A stretch of DNA of 64,000 bases from Deinococcus ficus. GTDB taxonomy: Bacteria; Deinococcota; Deinococci; Deinococcales; Deinococcaceae. The stretch spans positions 331,119-395,118 of the forward strand of contig NZ_CP021083.1 of assembly GCF_003444775.1 (NCBI RefSeq), given 5' to 3'. The notes below the pieces were generated by a model. The model saw only the letters and a program-made list of their open reading frames with translations, did not search any database and had not been told where the DNA came from. Both the position numbers and the translations under genes were made by a program. Positions 54,691 through 63,210 of this stretch are shown one piece after another (position 1 is the first letter of the stretch; each line of letters begins with the position of its first letter).

Positions 54691-55284
54691 ATGACCACGC
54701 CCACGCCACGGCGCCGCCGGCTCCAGGCCCAGGATCGCCGCACCCAGATCCTCGACCAGGCCGCCGCGCTCTTCATCGAACGCGGCTTCGAAGGCGTGAG
54801 CATGGCCGACATCGCCCTCGCCCTGCACACCTCCCGGCCCACCATCTACACCTACTTCCCGTCCACTGAAGCGATCCTCGCCGAACTGCTCGACCGCCGC
54901 CTCGAACACCTCCCAGAGCGCCTGGCCCAGCACCTGCACACCGAGGACCTCACAGCCTTCAGCGAACTCTTCCAGGCCATCTTGCAGGAGAGCGAACTTC
55001 TCAAGCTCCTGCACAGCGGCGGCGGCCCGCAGTTCCGCAGCCGCCGCGCCGAATTCCTCAGCGCCCTGCAAAGCCGGCTGAACCTGGAGCAGCTCCCCGG
55101 CCTGAAAGGCGAGACGCTGAACGCCCACCCACTGCTCCTGCCGCTGCTGCTCGACCTGATCACCCAGGTGGCCTACCGCCAGGTCACGGACCCCGCCCCC
55201 GATCCGGACGGCCTGCTCCCACTGCTCAACACCTTCATCCGTGGCGGAGTGCACGCCGTTGCCGCTCACGACCCTCACTCCTGA
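54691..55284 (+). CDS. TetR-family transcriptional regulator
   Basis: The 197-residue protein has the TetR HTH in residues 13-59: RRTQILDQAAALFIERGFEG, SMADIALALHTSRPTIYTYF. The helical C-terminal ligand domain is not classifiable. It has no divergent partner and is convergent with the GNAT gene, 12 bp apart. Its target may be its own promoter or the neighbouring tail-collar operon; neither is shown by the sequence. Confidence 0.93.
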   Translation: MTTPTPRRRRLQAQDRRTQILDQAAALFIERGFEGVSMADIALALHTSRPTIYTYFPSTEAILAELLDRRLEHLPERLAQHLHTEDLTAFSELFQAILQESELLKLLHSGGGPQFRSRRAEFLSALQSRLNLEQLPGLKGETLNAHPLLLPLLLDLITQVAYRQVTDPAPDPDGLLPLLNTFIRGGVHAVAAHDPHS

Positions 55285-55296
55285 CCGGGGCAAGAC

Positions 55297-55767
55297 TCAG
55301 GGCGTCCAGTGCATCACCACATTCAGAGTGTCGTCGCCCACCTCATGAAACCCCAGGCGCCTGTACAGCCGCCGGGCCGGCGAATCCGCGCGCACGTGCA
55401 GCCGCACGCCGCCCGGGCCGCACGTCGCCTGCACGGCCCGCAGGGCCGCACTCCCGACGCCGCAGCCCTGCCAGGCCGGCAGAACAGCGAGATCGACCAC
55501 CAGCGTGATCTCCTCCTCTTCGGCGAGCAGCAGCATGCCGACCGGCCCAGCTGCCCCCAGCAGGATTAGGCGGCGGGCATGCGGATATCGGGCCGCGTAC
55601 CCGGCCGCCCGCGCCCGGTACTGAAGGTCGAGCAGGACGCCCCGCTCCGGCAGGCCCTCGAAATCCACCTGCGTCTCCGCGTGCAGCGTCCGCAGGAACA
55701 TCTCGTCCTCCGACGTGGCCGCCCGCCACAACCGTGACGGGTTGACCGGGTGCCCGGGTTCAGGCAT
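55297..55767 (-). CDS. GNAT-family N-acetyltransferase
   Basis: From ATG 55767 the product has 156 residues. The acetyl-CoA binding segment is VVDLAVLPAWQGCGVGSAAL (motif A, Q/RxxGxG), followed by GVRLHVRADSPARRLYRRLGF (motif B). It overlaps the preceding gene by 8 bases, so it is the last gene of the tail-collar operon. GNAT genes next to tail-collar trios are a recurring arrangement from my knowledge of such loci. The substrate is unknown. Confidence 0.9.
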   Translation of the reverse strand: MPEPGHPVNPSRLWRAATSEDEMFLRTLHAETQVDFEGLPERGVLLDLQYRARAAGYAARYPHARRLILLGAAGPVGMLLLAEEEEITLVVDLAVLPAWQGCGVGSAALRAVQATCGPGGVRLHVRADSPARRLYRRLGFHEVGDDTLNVVMHWTP

Positions 55768-56920
55768 GCAGGTACGTGTACAGCCACCCACTGCGCAGGT
55801 CCTCGCCCCGGTGCAGCCCGGCCGGCCCGTCGGCCAGCGGCTTGTCCGGCAGTCCGCCACCGCGACGCCAGAGGGGCGTCCCCGCCAGCCCCGACTCGTT
55901 CGCCCGCAGCGGCCCGCGGGCACCAGGGACAGCCGCGTGCATCAGCCCGCTGTACTGGGCCAGCGCCCCGGCCGTCGCCGGCAGTGACGACAGCCCGGCA
56001 ACCATCCAGCGCCCGGCGTCAAAGCCCAGTTGCGCCCCCGGGTGTCCGGCGTCGTCCCCCAGCGCCGCGCTCGCCAGGCCGTCCGCTCTGGAGGGTGCGG
56101 CCAGCACCGACGGGACGCCCGCCAGCCCGGGCGCCGTGAGCCCTCCTTTTGTCACGCTCAGCCCGGCCTGCTGCAGGGCCAGGATGACTTCCGCGCCCTG
56201 ACCGCTGGCAAGCACGTGCGCCGCCCGCGCGCCGCTGACCCGGACGGCGTCGACCGCGCCGGCCACGTCCGGTCGGCGCGAGGCGAACACCGTGGAACCG
56301 GCCAGCGTGCCACCCGCGGCCGTGAACCCGGCGCTGAAGGCATACGGAAGATCGTACCCGGCCTCCACATCGGACATCAGCAGGTGAACGGCCGCGCCGG
56401 ACGCCGAGCGCGCCAGCGCCTGCCCGTGGCCCCACTCGGCCTCCCAGGTCCGCAGGGAAAGCGTCACAGTCAACGGCGCCGGACGGTGCGTGCCCGGCAG
56501 GAGCGCGCCAAGTTCCGCGGCCAGGACCGGGACCGGCCGGGCATGCAGCAGTCCGGCCAGCGCGGCTGCCAGCCCGTCGCCCAAGAGAATCAGCGCCTCA
56601 CAGCCGTCGTCCAGGGCCGCCTGCGCGGCCTGCGCGGCCTCGCGGGGCAGCGGGCCGGTGGAGTAGGTCCGCAGCTCAACCGCCTGCCCGGGCGCCCCCG
56701 CCCGCACGCCCCGCGTGAAGGCGGCCCCCAGGTCAGGGTAGAGGCTGCGGGCGGGCAGGACCAGCCCCACACGCAGCGGCAGCCGCGGGGTGGCGGAAGG
56801 GGCCGCGAGGGCCGACGGGGCACCACCGGTCACGCTGAGAGCCCCCAGGGCGGCCAGCGTCTTGAGCAGGCCCCGCCGGGTGGGCGGGGTGGGGGCGGCA
56901 GAGTCAGGCAGGTCGGTCAT
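55760..56920 (-). CDS. Tat-exported periplasmic-binding-protein-like protein
   Basis: The 386-residue protein has a twin-arginine signal with R15-R16 in TRRGLLKTL, followed by AALGALSVTGG. The mature part resembles type I periplasmic binding proteins (branched-chain amino acid type): LRVGLVLPARSLYPDLG, LRTYSTGPLP, ALILLGDGLAAAL, and YDLPYAFSAGFTAAGGTLAGS. No permease or ATPase is nearby. The Tat route suggests folding or cofactor binding before export. In this operon it may sense a ligand at the surface. Confidence 0.82.
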   Translation of the reverse strand: MTDLPDSAAPTPPTRRGLLKTLAALGALSVTGGAPSALAAPSATPRLPLRVGLVLPARSLYPDLGAAFTRGVRAGAPGQAVELRTYSTGPLPREAAQAAQAALDDGCEALILLGDGLAAALAGLLHARPVPVLAAELGALLPGTHRPAPLTVTLSLRTWEAEWGHGQALARSASGAAVHLLMSDVEAGYDLPYAFSAGFTAAGGTLAGSTVFASRRPDVAGAVDAVRVSGARAAHVLASGQGAEVILALQQAGLSVTKGGLTAPGLAGVPSVLAAPSRADGLASAALGDDAGHPGAQLGFDAGRWMVAGLSSLPATAGALAQYSGLMHAAVPGARGPLRANESGLAGTPLWRRGGGLPDKPLADGPAGLHRGEDLRSGWLYTYLHA

Positions 56921-56984
56921 GGAAGGCCTCCACGGACAGCCGCAGGGCAGCTCTCCGGTCGGAAATGTGCGGGCGCGCGGGCGG

Positions 56985-57497
56985 TCAGGAACGCGGCGGG
57001 AAGACGCCCTGCAGGGCGATGATGAACGTCAGCATCAGATATGGCGCCTGGTTGTTGTGAGGCTGGTTGCCGCCAGCGAGGTTCACTGCGCCGGGATGCA
57101 TCGCGACGTTGGCCGCGCCGGCGTACGGCGTGAGGTTCACGCCCCGGGCCAGCGCCTTCCCGGCAGGCACGGCACTCTCAGCCGGATCGGGCAGACCCCG
57201 CACCTGGTGGGTGTGCGCCGGCATCTCTGTGGACAGCAGGGTGACGCTGTCGCTGCCCCCCGGCTCGCCGAGCGGCCGGAGCGAGAGACCTGGGCCCTGT
57301 CCCTGATGGACGGGCACGCGGTTCCGCAGGTCCGGCAGGGCGAAAGTGGTGCGGCCGTCGCCGCCGTAGGTGGTGCCGAGCAGACTGAACAGCGCGGTGT
57401 TCTGCGAGATCGGGAGGATCTGGCCATCACACCTGGCCCAGCCCGTCGGGGCGAAATTTCCGGCGAACAGACGGATCTCTCCAACAAATGGGTCCAT
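56985..57497 (-). CDS. tail-collar domain protein (Mdp type), copy 3
   Basis: The 170-residue protein has the phage tail-collar signature: GEIRLFAGNFAPTGWARCDGQ, LPISQNTALFSLLGTTYGGDG, TTFALPDLRNRVPVHQGQG, and the end PYLMLTFIIALQGVFP. It is one of three tandem homologues that differ in sequence. Such bacterial Mdp-like proteins are not part of a phage and are often secreted or surface linked. No signal peptide is seen. Confidence 0.92.
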   Translation of the reverse strand: MDPFVGEIRLFAGNFAPTGWARCDGQILPISQNTALFSLLGTTYGGDGRTTFALPDLRNRVPVHQGQGPGLSLRPLGEPGGSDSVTLLSTEMPAHTHQVRGLPDPAESAVPAGKALARGVNLTPYAGAANVAMHPGAVNLAGGNQPHNNQAPYLMLTFIIALQGVFPPRS

Positions 57498-57508
57498 GAC
57501 TCGGTCCT

Positions 57509-58030
57509 TTAGGCCTGGCTCGGGAAGATCCCGTACAGGGAAATGATGAAGGAGAGGGGCAGATAGGGAGCCATATTCTCGTGCGGCTGGCTGCCTCCGG
57601 TCCCGCCCAGAGCGGCCGCGTTCATCGCCATGACCGGCATGTCGTCCAGATACGCCTGCCCGGCCGCCGGGCGAGCCAGGACCCGGCCCTGCGGCGCACC
57701 GCTGGTGGCCGGCGCTCCGCTGGCCATCAGCGCATGGGAGTGTGGGGGCAGCTGAGCCTGCGTCAGGGTGACGGTCTCGACGCCGCCCACAGCGCCCATG
57801 GGGTAGGGAGTCTGAATTCCAGGCCCCTGACCCTGATGCAGCGGAGAGCGGCCGCGCAGGTCCGGCAGGGCGAATGTCGACTGCCCGTCGCCACCGTAGG
57901 TCGTCCCGATCAAGGTGAACAGGACGTCATTTTCGGAGATCGGCAGAAGCTGCCCGTCACAGAAGGCCCAGCCGGCTGGGGCAAAGTTTCCGGCGAACAT
58001 GCGGATCTCACCGACGTAAGGTTGGCCCAT
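57509..58030 (-). CDS. tail-collar domain protein (Mdp type), copy 2
   Basis: The 173-residue protein shares the full pattern: GEIRMFAGNFAPAGWAFCDGQ, LIGTTYGGDGQSTFALPDLR, then GRSPLHQGQGPG, and the C-terminal MAPYLPLSFIISLYGIFP. The middle third, where the receptor-facing part lies in phage collar domains, is the most different among the three. It is 11 bp upstream of copy 3. Confidence 0.92.
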   Translation of the reverse strand: MGQPYVGEIRMFAGNFAPAGWAFCDGQLLPISENDVLFTLIGTTYGGDGQSTFALPDLRGRSPLHQGQGPGIQTPYPMGAVGGVETVTLTQAQLPPHSHALMASGAPATSGAPQGRVLARPAAGQAYLDDMPVMAMNAAALGGTGGSQPHENMAPYLPLSFIISLYGIFPSQA

Positions 58031-58031
58031 A

Positions 58032-58532
58032 TCAATTCCTTGAGGGGAAGATCCCCTGCAGCGCGATGATGTAATTCAGGACCAGGTAAGGAGGCCGGTT
58101 CTCATGGGGTTGACCGCCGCCGACGGCCTGAATGGACGATGAGTTCAACGCCACGCTGCCCGCACCATCCGTGTACAAGGCGACCTCACCTGTCGCGGCG
58201 AGGACGTTCCCGGCTGGGCCGATGGCGCTGCCGGGGCTGCTGCTGGCGTTCAACGCGTGATTGTGCGCCGGCACCTCGTTGGTATTCAGCGTGTGTAATT
58301 CCTGGCCGGCCATCTGCCCTGGGTAGGGACCGCTCGCATGCATCGGCCGGCGCCCCCGCAGGTCTGGAAGGGCGAAGTTTGTCTGCCCGTTCCCGCCATA
58401 CGCCGTGCCAAGCAGGGAAAACAGCGCCTGATTCTGGTTGATGGGCAGCAGCTGGCCGTTACACATCGCCCAGCCTTTGGGCGCGAAGTTGAAGCTGGTA
58501 AGGCGGATTTCCGCCAGGAAGGGTTCAGACAT
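58032..58532 (-). CDS. tail-collar domain protein (Mdp type), copy 1
   Basis: The 166-residue protein has AEIRLTSFNFAPKGWAMCNGQ, LLPINQNQALFSLLGTAYGG, NFALPDLRGRRPMH and the shared end YLVLNYIIALQGIFP. It is the most divergent of the trio. One base separates its stop from the next start, so the three are translated together. It is 36 bp downstream of the large beta-helix lipoprotein gene. Confidence 0.92.
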   Translation of the reverse strand: MSEPFLAEIRLTSFNFAPKGWAMCNGQLLPINQNQALFSLLGTAYGGNGQTNFALPDLRGRRPMHASGPYPGQMAGQELHTLNTNEVPAHNHALNASSSPGSAIGPAGNVLAATGEVALYTDGAGSVALNSSSIQAVGGGQPHENRPPYLVLNYIIALQGIFPSRN

Positions 58533-58568
58533 GCCGGTCTCCTGAAAACTGAGGTCGGTCCCGGCCGT

Positions 58569-61268
58569 TCACGGCAGGGTGCAGGTGCCGTTCTGCGGAT
58601 CGAGGGGGGCGCTGCGGATTCGTGCAGTGGAGGGAGAGTTCGCCGCCTGAATAAAGCTGATCGCTCCGGCATCGCTGGTGTTCGTGATACCGGGCAGCAC
58701 CAGGACGCTGCCTGGGCGTTTCCGCAGCGCGAACCCGCTCAGGCTGGACCCGGCTGCGGCCTGGACGTTGTTGGCCGCGGCATTCAAGCAAAGGGTACTG
58801 GTGTCGGTGGTGTTGATGCCGGCCAGCACCGACACGCCGTCCCGGCCATTCCCAGCCGGACTGGCCACGGTATTGCGCTGCAACGTCACGTCCAGCCGGC
58901 CGCTCCCAGCCTCGCCCGCCGACAGGCTGATGCCGTACGTGCCGAAGGACGTGACCTGGTTGTCCGTGACGCTGAACACGCCATTGCCCGGACCGGCCTG
59001 GGAGAGGGTGATGCCATTGCCTGTGCCGGTCGTGGCCATGCTGAAGGTGTTGCTCGTGATCTGGCCGCGGTCGGTGGCACCGGCACTGCGATTCTGGGCA
59101 CTGTAGACGAGCCCGCCACCTCCGACTGTTTGAGTAAAACTGCTGGATTCGATGGTGTAGTCGTTCGTACCGCTTCCACCAGGACTGAGGAGCAGGCCTG
59201 TTCCGTTGTTCACGAAGCTGCTTTGTAGTACAAGCAGATTGAGGCGACCAGTGGAAACGGCTGGAAGCTCGTACGCCAGCCCGGTGGCACTGTTCTGAAC
59301 CTTCACGTCGATAAGCTTCACGTCCAAGAGGCCGTTTCCTGGCTCGAGGCGGTAGCCTGCACCTCCAGTGGACTGCACCGTTCCGCCAGAACCCACCGTT
59401 CCCGCACTGCGGACCGTGAAGTTCCCCGTGAGATTGGACAGCAGGACGCCGGGAACCCCGCCCGTGCTGGCTGCATCGACACTGTTGATGTCGGCGAGAA
59501 TCTGACCGCCGCGCAGATCAAGCGCTGGGCCCGCCGTGGCGCGCACCACATCAGCCAGCAGGGTCAGCTGGCCGACATTTGCTCCCATGACCCCGCCAGT
59601 GGTGCCAGTGATGCTGACCCCCTGGACCTTGTTGCCGGTCGCCAGGGTGAGTCCCACGCCCGCTGGGTTGTTCAGCGCACTGGATTGCGGCCCGAAGGGC
59701 ACAATGAGTGTGGAGCCGGCGCGAAGCTCTGCTCCCTCTCCGAGCAGACGCTGATTGTCCTTCAGGGCCAGAGCACCGTTCATACCGCCCGTGCCCCTGA
59801 ACAGGTAGAGGGTGTCACCGATCGCTGAGGCGCTTTGCAGGCTCGCCACCGTGTTGAACGGCGTGTCCTGGCGGCCGTCCCCGCCGGCCGCGGCCGTGTC
59901 TCGGGCGAACCATACGCGTCCACTGACGCTCACCGGGGCAGTCTGCACCGGACTGGTGCAGCCGTGTCCGTCGGAGACGGTGTACTTCAGCTGGTCGGTC
60001 ACAGCGGGCGCGCCGTCCCCGACCTTGGAGGTGAACGTGAAGGCCCCATCACCTGACATGTTCAGCTGGCCGCCACGGGCAGTGCCCTGACCAGCGAACG
60101 TCAGCGTGGTCGCTGGCCCGGAGGGCGTGGTGGGGTAGGCGGCGTAGTACTGTCCCAGGCCGGTTTCGGTTGGAACGGGGTAGTTGACATTCCCGGGCGT
60201 GAAGTAGGAAGACGGCAGGGCCTTCAGGGCGACGTCGCCGCCCAGGTGGGTCAGGCGGCCGTTGCCGGGGGCGCCGGCGGTGGTGGCCGAACCGATGAAT
60301 ACCGCGTTGCTGCCGGCGTAGGAGGTGCCGCACAGTAGCGCCACCTGCGCGCCGCCCAGCGCCGTGGCGCGGGCCTGGACGGTCCCCAGGGCCTGTTCCT
60401 CGGGGCTTTCGGTCACGCGGGTCACGCTGTCGTCGGCCACGGCGAAGGTCATGTTGAAGGAGTACGGGTCGTCGGCCACGCTGGCCTGGAGCGGGAGTTT
60501 CAGCCCGATGGTGACCACGCCGGCGTAATCGTCTGCGGCCGGAGTGGCAGGCAGGGCGCGGCTGGCAGTGTTCACGCGGTGGCGCACCACGTACCCGAAG
60601 GGGAAGGCGCGGGTCACGCTGCCGGCCGTGAGGGGCTGAACCTCGTCCTCCGCGAAGACCTGCAGGTCCTCCCCGCCGGGCAGCAGGGTGGGGCGTTCGG
60701 TGCCGCGGTCGAACATCAGTCCGGCGGTGGGGGTGATGGTCGTGGCGGCGCTGGCGTCAGCGGGGGAGCCGTCGTATTTCAGCAGGGCGCTGTAGGGCGT
60801 GTTGGGCACGGTGCCGGCAGTGCTGGCCGCGACCAGCGTGAGGTTCTGCCGGGCGGTGGGGTACGCGGCGCCGCTGCCGTCGGCGTTGCGGACGAGGAAG
60901 GTGGCGTACAGGTACCGCACGCCGTCCACGCCGCGGGTGCCGGTGGTGAAGGTGCCGTGCGACAACACTTTCAGCTGCACGCTGCTGCGGTCGGTCAGGG
61001 CGGCCGGGCCGAGCGCCCCGGAACTCGGGACGGCCACCTTCAGGCCGGCCGGGTCGGTAAGGCCGCTGAAATTCACGGTGACGGTGCCCAGGGCCTTGAG
61101 GTCACTGCGGGCGGGCGGGGGGACGGTGCCGCTGGTGGGCGGCGGGGGCGTCGCTGGGACCGGGGCGGGGGCAGGCGCCTGGAAGCAGGCGGACAGCAGC
61201 AGGGCGGGCAGCAGCGCACTCAGGCGCAGGGCGGCCTTCGGGTGGGTGGACCGTGCGGGGCTGGTCAT
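58569..61268 (-). CDS. large beta-helix lipoprotein with Ig-like/cadherin-like segment
   Basis: The 899-residue protein from ATG 61268 has lipobox LLLSACFQ (Cys28). Residues about 55-330 form a domain shared with the next gene upstream (TGTRGVDGVRYLYATFLVRNAD, GGEDLQVF, PFGYVVRHRV, DSVTRVTESPEEQALG). A bridge with FAGQGTARGGQLNMSGDGAFTF and a QLKYTVSDGHGC-type Ig-like unit follows. The rest is a right-handed beta-helix starting near DGRQDTPFNTVASLQSAS, a choice-of-anchor-like repeat type. It is likely surface-attached by lipid and may present the tail-collar proteins. The start overlaps the previous stop by ATGA. Confidence 0.9.
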   Translation of the reverse strand: MTSPARSTHPKAALRLSALLPALLLSACFQAPAPAPVPATPPPPTSGTVPPPARSDLKALGTVTVNFSGLTDPAGLKVAVPSSGALGPAALTDRSSVQLKVLSHGTFTTGTRGVDGVRYLYATFLVRNADGSGAAYPTARQNLTLVAASTAGTVPNTPYSALLKYDGSPADASAATTITPTAGLMFDRGTERPTLLPGGEDLQVFAEDEVQPLTAGSVTRAFPFGYVVRHRVNTASRALPATPAADDYAGVVTIGLKLPLQASVADDPYSFNMTFAVADDSVTRVTESPEEQALGTVQARATALGGAQVALLCGTSYAGSNAVFIGSATTAGAPGNGRLTHLGGDVALKALPSSYFTPGNVNYPVPTETGLGQYYAAYPTTPSGPATTLTFAGQGTARGGQLNMSGDGAFTFTSKVGDGAPAVTDQLKYTVSDGHGCTSPVQTAPVSVSGRVWFARDTAAAGGDGRQDTPFNTVASLQSASAIGDTLYLFRGTGGMNGALALKDNQRLLGEGAELRAGSTLIVPFGPQSSALNNPAGVGLTLATGNKVQGVSITGTTGGVMGANVGQLTLLADVVRATAGPALDLRGGQILADINSVDAASTGGVPGVLLSNLTGNFTVRSAGTVGSGGTVQSTGGAGYRLEPGNGLLDVKLIDVKVQNSATGLAYELPAVSTGRLNLLVLQSSFVNNGTGLLLSPGGSGTNDYTIESSSFTQTVGGGGLVYSAQNRSAGATDRGQITSNTFSMATTGTGNGITLSQAGPGNGVFSVTDNQVTSFGTYGISLSAGEAGSGRLDVTLQRNTVASPAGNGRDGVSVLAGINTTDTSTLCLNAAANNVQAAAGSSLSGFALRKRPGSVLVLPGITNTSDAGAISFIQAANSPSTARIRSAPLDPQNGTCTLP

Positions 61269-62353
61269 GGGCAGCTGCTCCCTTTCACGAGGTACGTGGC
61301 GGCGGGGTCGCCCGCCTGCCCGGCGATGCGGACTTCCGGAATGCAGCGGGCCGGGACGGCGCCGGTCACGCCGGCCGGATAGCTGCTGCCCGGCAGGACG
61401 TTCACCTCGGTGGCGCCGGCCAGGGCGGCCCGGGCGTTCACGGCGGCGTTCCCGAGGGCCTGTTCGTCCAGGCTCTGCGTGACCCGGGTCACCTCGTCCT
61501 CCACGACCAGCAGCACCATCCGGAACCCCCATGGGTCGCGCTTGGAGCCCTGGGAGGGCGTGCGGGCGGGGTCGTCCGGCTGGAGGGGCAGGCTCACGGA
61601 GAAGGTCACGCGGCCGTCGAACTGAGCCGGGGCGGGGCTCGCGCTCAGGGTGCGGCCACCGGACAGGGTGCGCACCACGAACCCGTACGGCAGGACGCTG
61701 TTCACGCCGAGCTGCGCGTACGTGAGCGGCTGTCCTGCCGGGTCGCGCAGCGCGCCGGGGGCCACCTCGCTCTCGGGGTACACCTGCAGGTCCTCCCCGC
61801 CCGTCGAGAGGACCGGTGCGGCGCGCAGCGGGTCCATGCGCATGGCGTGCGTGGGCAGGAAGGTCCGGGCCAGTCCGGCTTCGGCGGCCGCGCCGCCGAA
61901 GGTGGTGACGGCGCGGAAGGCGGTGCCGTCCAGCGTATCTCCGGCGTTCACGGCGATCAGCGTGATGTTCTTCCGAGGCCGGGCGGCGGGGGTGCCGTCA
62001 CTGTCGGCGTTCCGGACGCGGTACGTGGCGCTGACGTACCGGCGGCCGTCCACGCCGCGGGTCCCGGTGTTGAACACGGTCAGCGTGAGCGGCTCCAGCT
62101 GCAGGCCGCCCGCCTGGTGGGTGGTCGCCTGCGGGGTCAGGCCGGCGGTCGGCTCCAGGGTCCGGAGGGACGTGGCCGGGGCGTCGGTGCCGAGCCCCTG
62201 CAGACTGACCTCGACCAGACCGATGACCTGAGGTCCGGGGGCGGGGGCGGGTGCCGGGCGGGGGGCGCCGCAGGCGACGAGGGGCACCGTCAGGCACAGG
62301 CTGAGCAGCCAGACGGGCCTGCGGGGGCGATGCGCACGCGGGAGGGTCGTCAT
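61265..62353 (-). CDS. lipoprotein sharing the N-terminal domain of the beta-helix lipoprotein
   Basis: The 362-residue protein has a signal ending in VPLVACG (Cys28, same position as in the following gene). The domain from about 85 to 340 aligns with the larger lipoprotein: TGTRGVDGRRYVSATYRVRNAD, TGGEDLQVYPE, LPYGFVVR, DEVTRVTQSLDEQALG. It lacks the beta-helix, so it is the single-domain member of the pair. I do not recognise the domain by name. It follows the RiPP-leader peptide gene by 52 bp. Confidence 0.88.
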   Translation of the reverse strand: MTTLPRAHRPRRPVWLLSLCLTVPLVACGAPRPAPAPAPGPQVIGLVEVSLQGLGTDAPATSLRTLEPTAGLTPQATTHQAGGLQLEPLTLTVFNTGTRGVDGRRYVSATYRVRNADSDGTPAARPRKNITLIAVNAGDTLDGTAFRAVTTFGGAAAEAGLARTFLPTHAMRMDPLRAAPVLSTGGEDLQVYPESEVAPGALRDPAGQPLTYAQLGVNSVLPYGFVVRTLSGGRTLSASPAPAQFDGRVTFSVSLPLQPDDPARTPSQGSKRDPWGFRMVLLVVEDEVTRVTQSLDEQALGNAAVNARAALAGATEVNVLPGSSYPAGVTGAVPARCIPEVRIAGQAGDPAATYLVKGSSCP

Positions 62354-62405
62354 GAGGACTCCTTGCGGGATGCGGGGGAAGTCGCCCGGGGGCGCGTGAC
62401 GGGGC

Positions 62406-62573
62406 TCAGGCAGGCTGGGAGGAAGGATCGTTGCGGTGGCCGCCCGGGCCGACTGGCACGCTGACGGCCAGGGTCAGGGCGTGCCAGGTGCCCAGACTGG
62501 TGAGCTGCGGGGCGCAGTAGGGGCGCTTCACCCGCTGTGCGGGGGTGGGCTGGTGGGCAGGGGTCGGCTGCAT
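62406..62573 (-). CDS. short peptide with lasso-type RiPP leader motif
   Basis: From ATG 62573, preceded by GGAGGTG, a 55-residue peptide is encoded. Residues 19-34 match the lasso leader consensus YxxPxLxxxGxxxxxT exactly: Y19, P22, L24, G28 and T34 within YCAPQLTSLGTWHALT. The Thr should be at position -2 of the cleavage site, so the putative core is the last 20 residues (A36 onward). That core has no Asp or Glu at positions 7-9, which a lasso ring needs. No lasso cyclase, protease or RRE gene is in the window. It is the first gene of the tail-collar operon. Confidence 0.75.
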   Translation of the reverse strand: MQPTPAHQPTPAQRVKRPYCAPQLTSLGTWHALTLAVSVPVGPGGHRNDPSSQPA

Positions 62574-63210
62574 GGCACCTCCAGAAGTAGGTGGGGTCTG
62601 AGAACGGGGAGACGAAGCGGCGGGCGCGGAGGGGCGACTGCTGGGTTCCTACTCTGAGGAGTTTATGAAGTATATCTCGTTTCCTGGCCTCATGAGAGCT
62701 CAGACGGATGGGTTCCATGTCAGGGCAGTCGTTCAGTTCGGATGGCCAAAGGGACCCTGCAGAACCATCACCTTCTCCTACATGAACCTCACATGGCGTC
62801 CTTAAAGCAGAGGGAAACGAAGAAGGTTGTCTGGAAAGGGTTTTTCCGCTTAAGGCCGATGCGGGAGACAGCCGATGAGATGCCGTACGGGTCCAACAGA
62901 CACGTGCAACCCCCACTTCGAGCTCAGTCCTGGCTGCATGGAAAGGATCTTTATCTATTCATCAGATTCGGTGGCCGTCTTTTTCCAGCTCCAGAGCACA
63001 ATGCCAGACGACGATCACTCCTGACCTGACTGAATAGCTCTTCTTACCGCAGCCTGTCAGATTGCCTGAATCCGCTGCCCGCTGCTGATGCGGTTCGCCG
63101 CCCTGCGGTTTCGTCCAGGGGGGCACTTTTCGTCTTCTGCTCCCGACTGCCGGATGCCCTGAGTGGCCGTAAGGAGCGGCTGAGCCGCACGATCCTACGC
63201 TGAGCGCACT
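62574..63210. promoter_or_regulatory. AT-richer intergenic region with the RiPP/tail-collar promoter
   Basis: On the minus strand TATACT lies at 62669-62674, about 95 nt before the peptide's ATG, and is the likely -10 box of the whole operon; its -35 (CTCTCA, 18-nt spacer) is weak. On the plus strand TACGCT at 63196-63201 may be the -10 of the small lipoprotein gene. Open frames in the middle of the gap (62742-63029 plus; minus text IVVWHCALELEKDGH near 62970) are too short or unsupported to call genes. Confidence 0.45.

Noticed and set aside
56985..58532. Prophage remnant based on three tail-collar genes
   Set aside because: No capsid, portal, tape-measure, lysis or integrase gene is near; Mdp-type collar genes are common in non-phage operons.
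62742..63029. 95-codon plus-strand frame in the gap before the small lipoprotein
   Set aside because: No start context and no family resemblance; the composition differs from the real genes around it.
62962..63030. Minus-strand text IVVWHCALELEKDGH as the end of a Vsr-type endonuclease
   Set aside because: Only about 20 residues resemble that family and no upstream domain is present.
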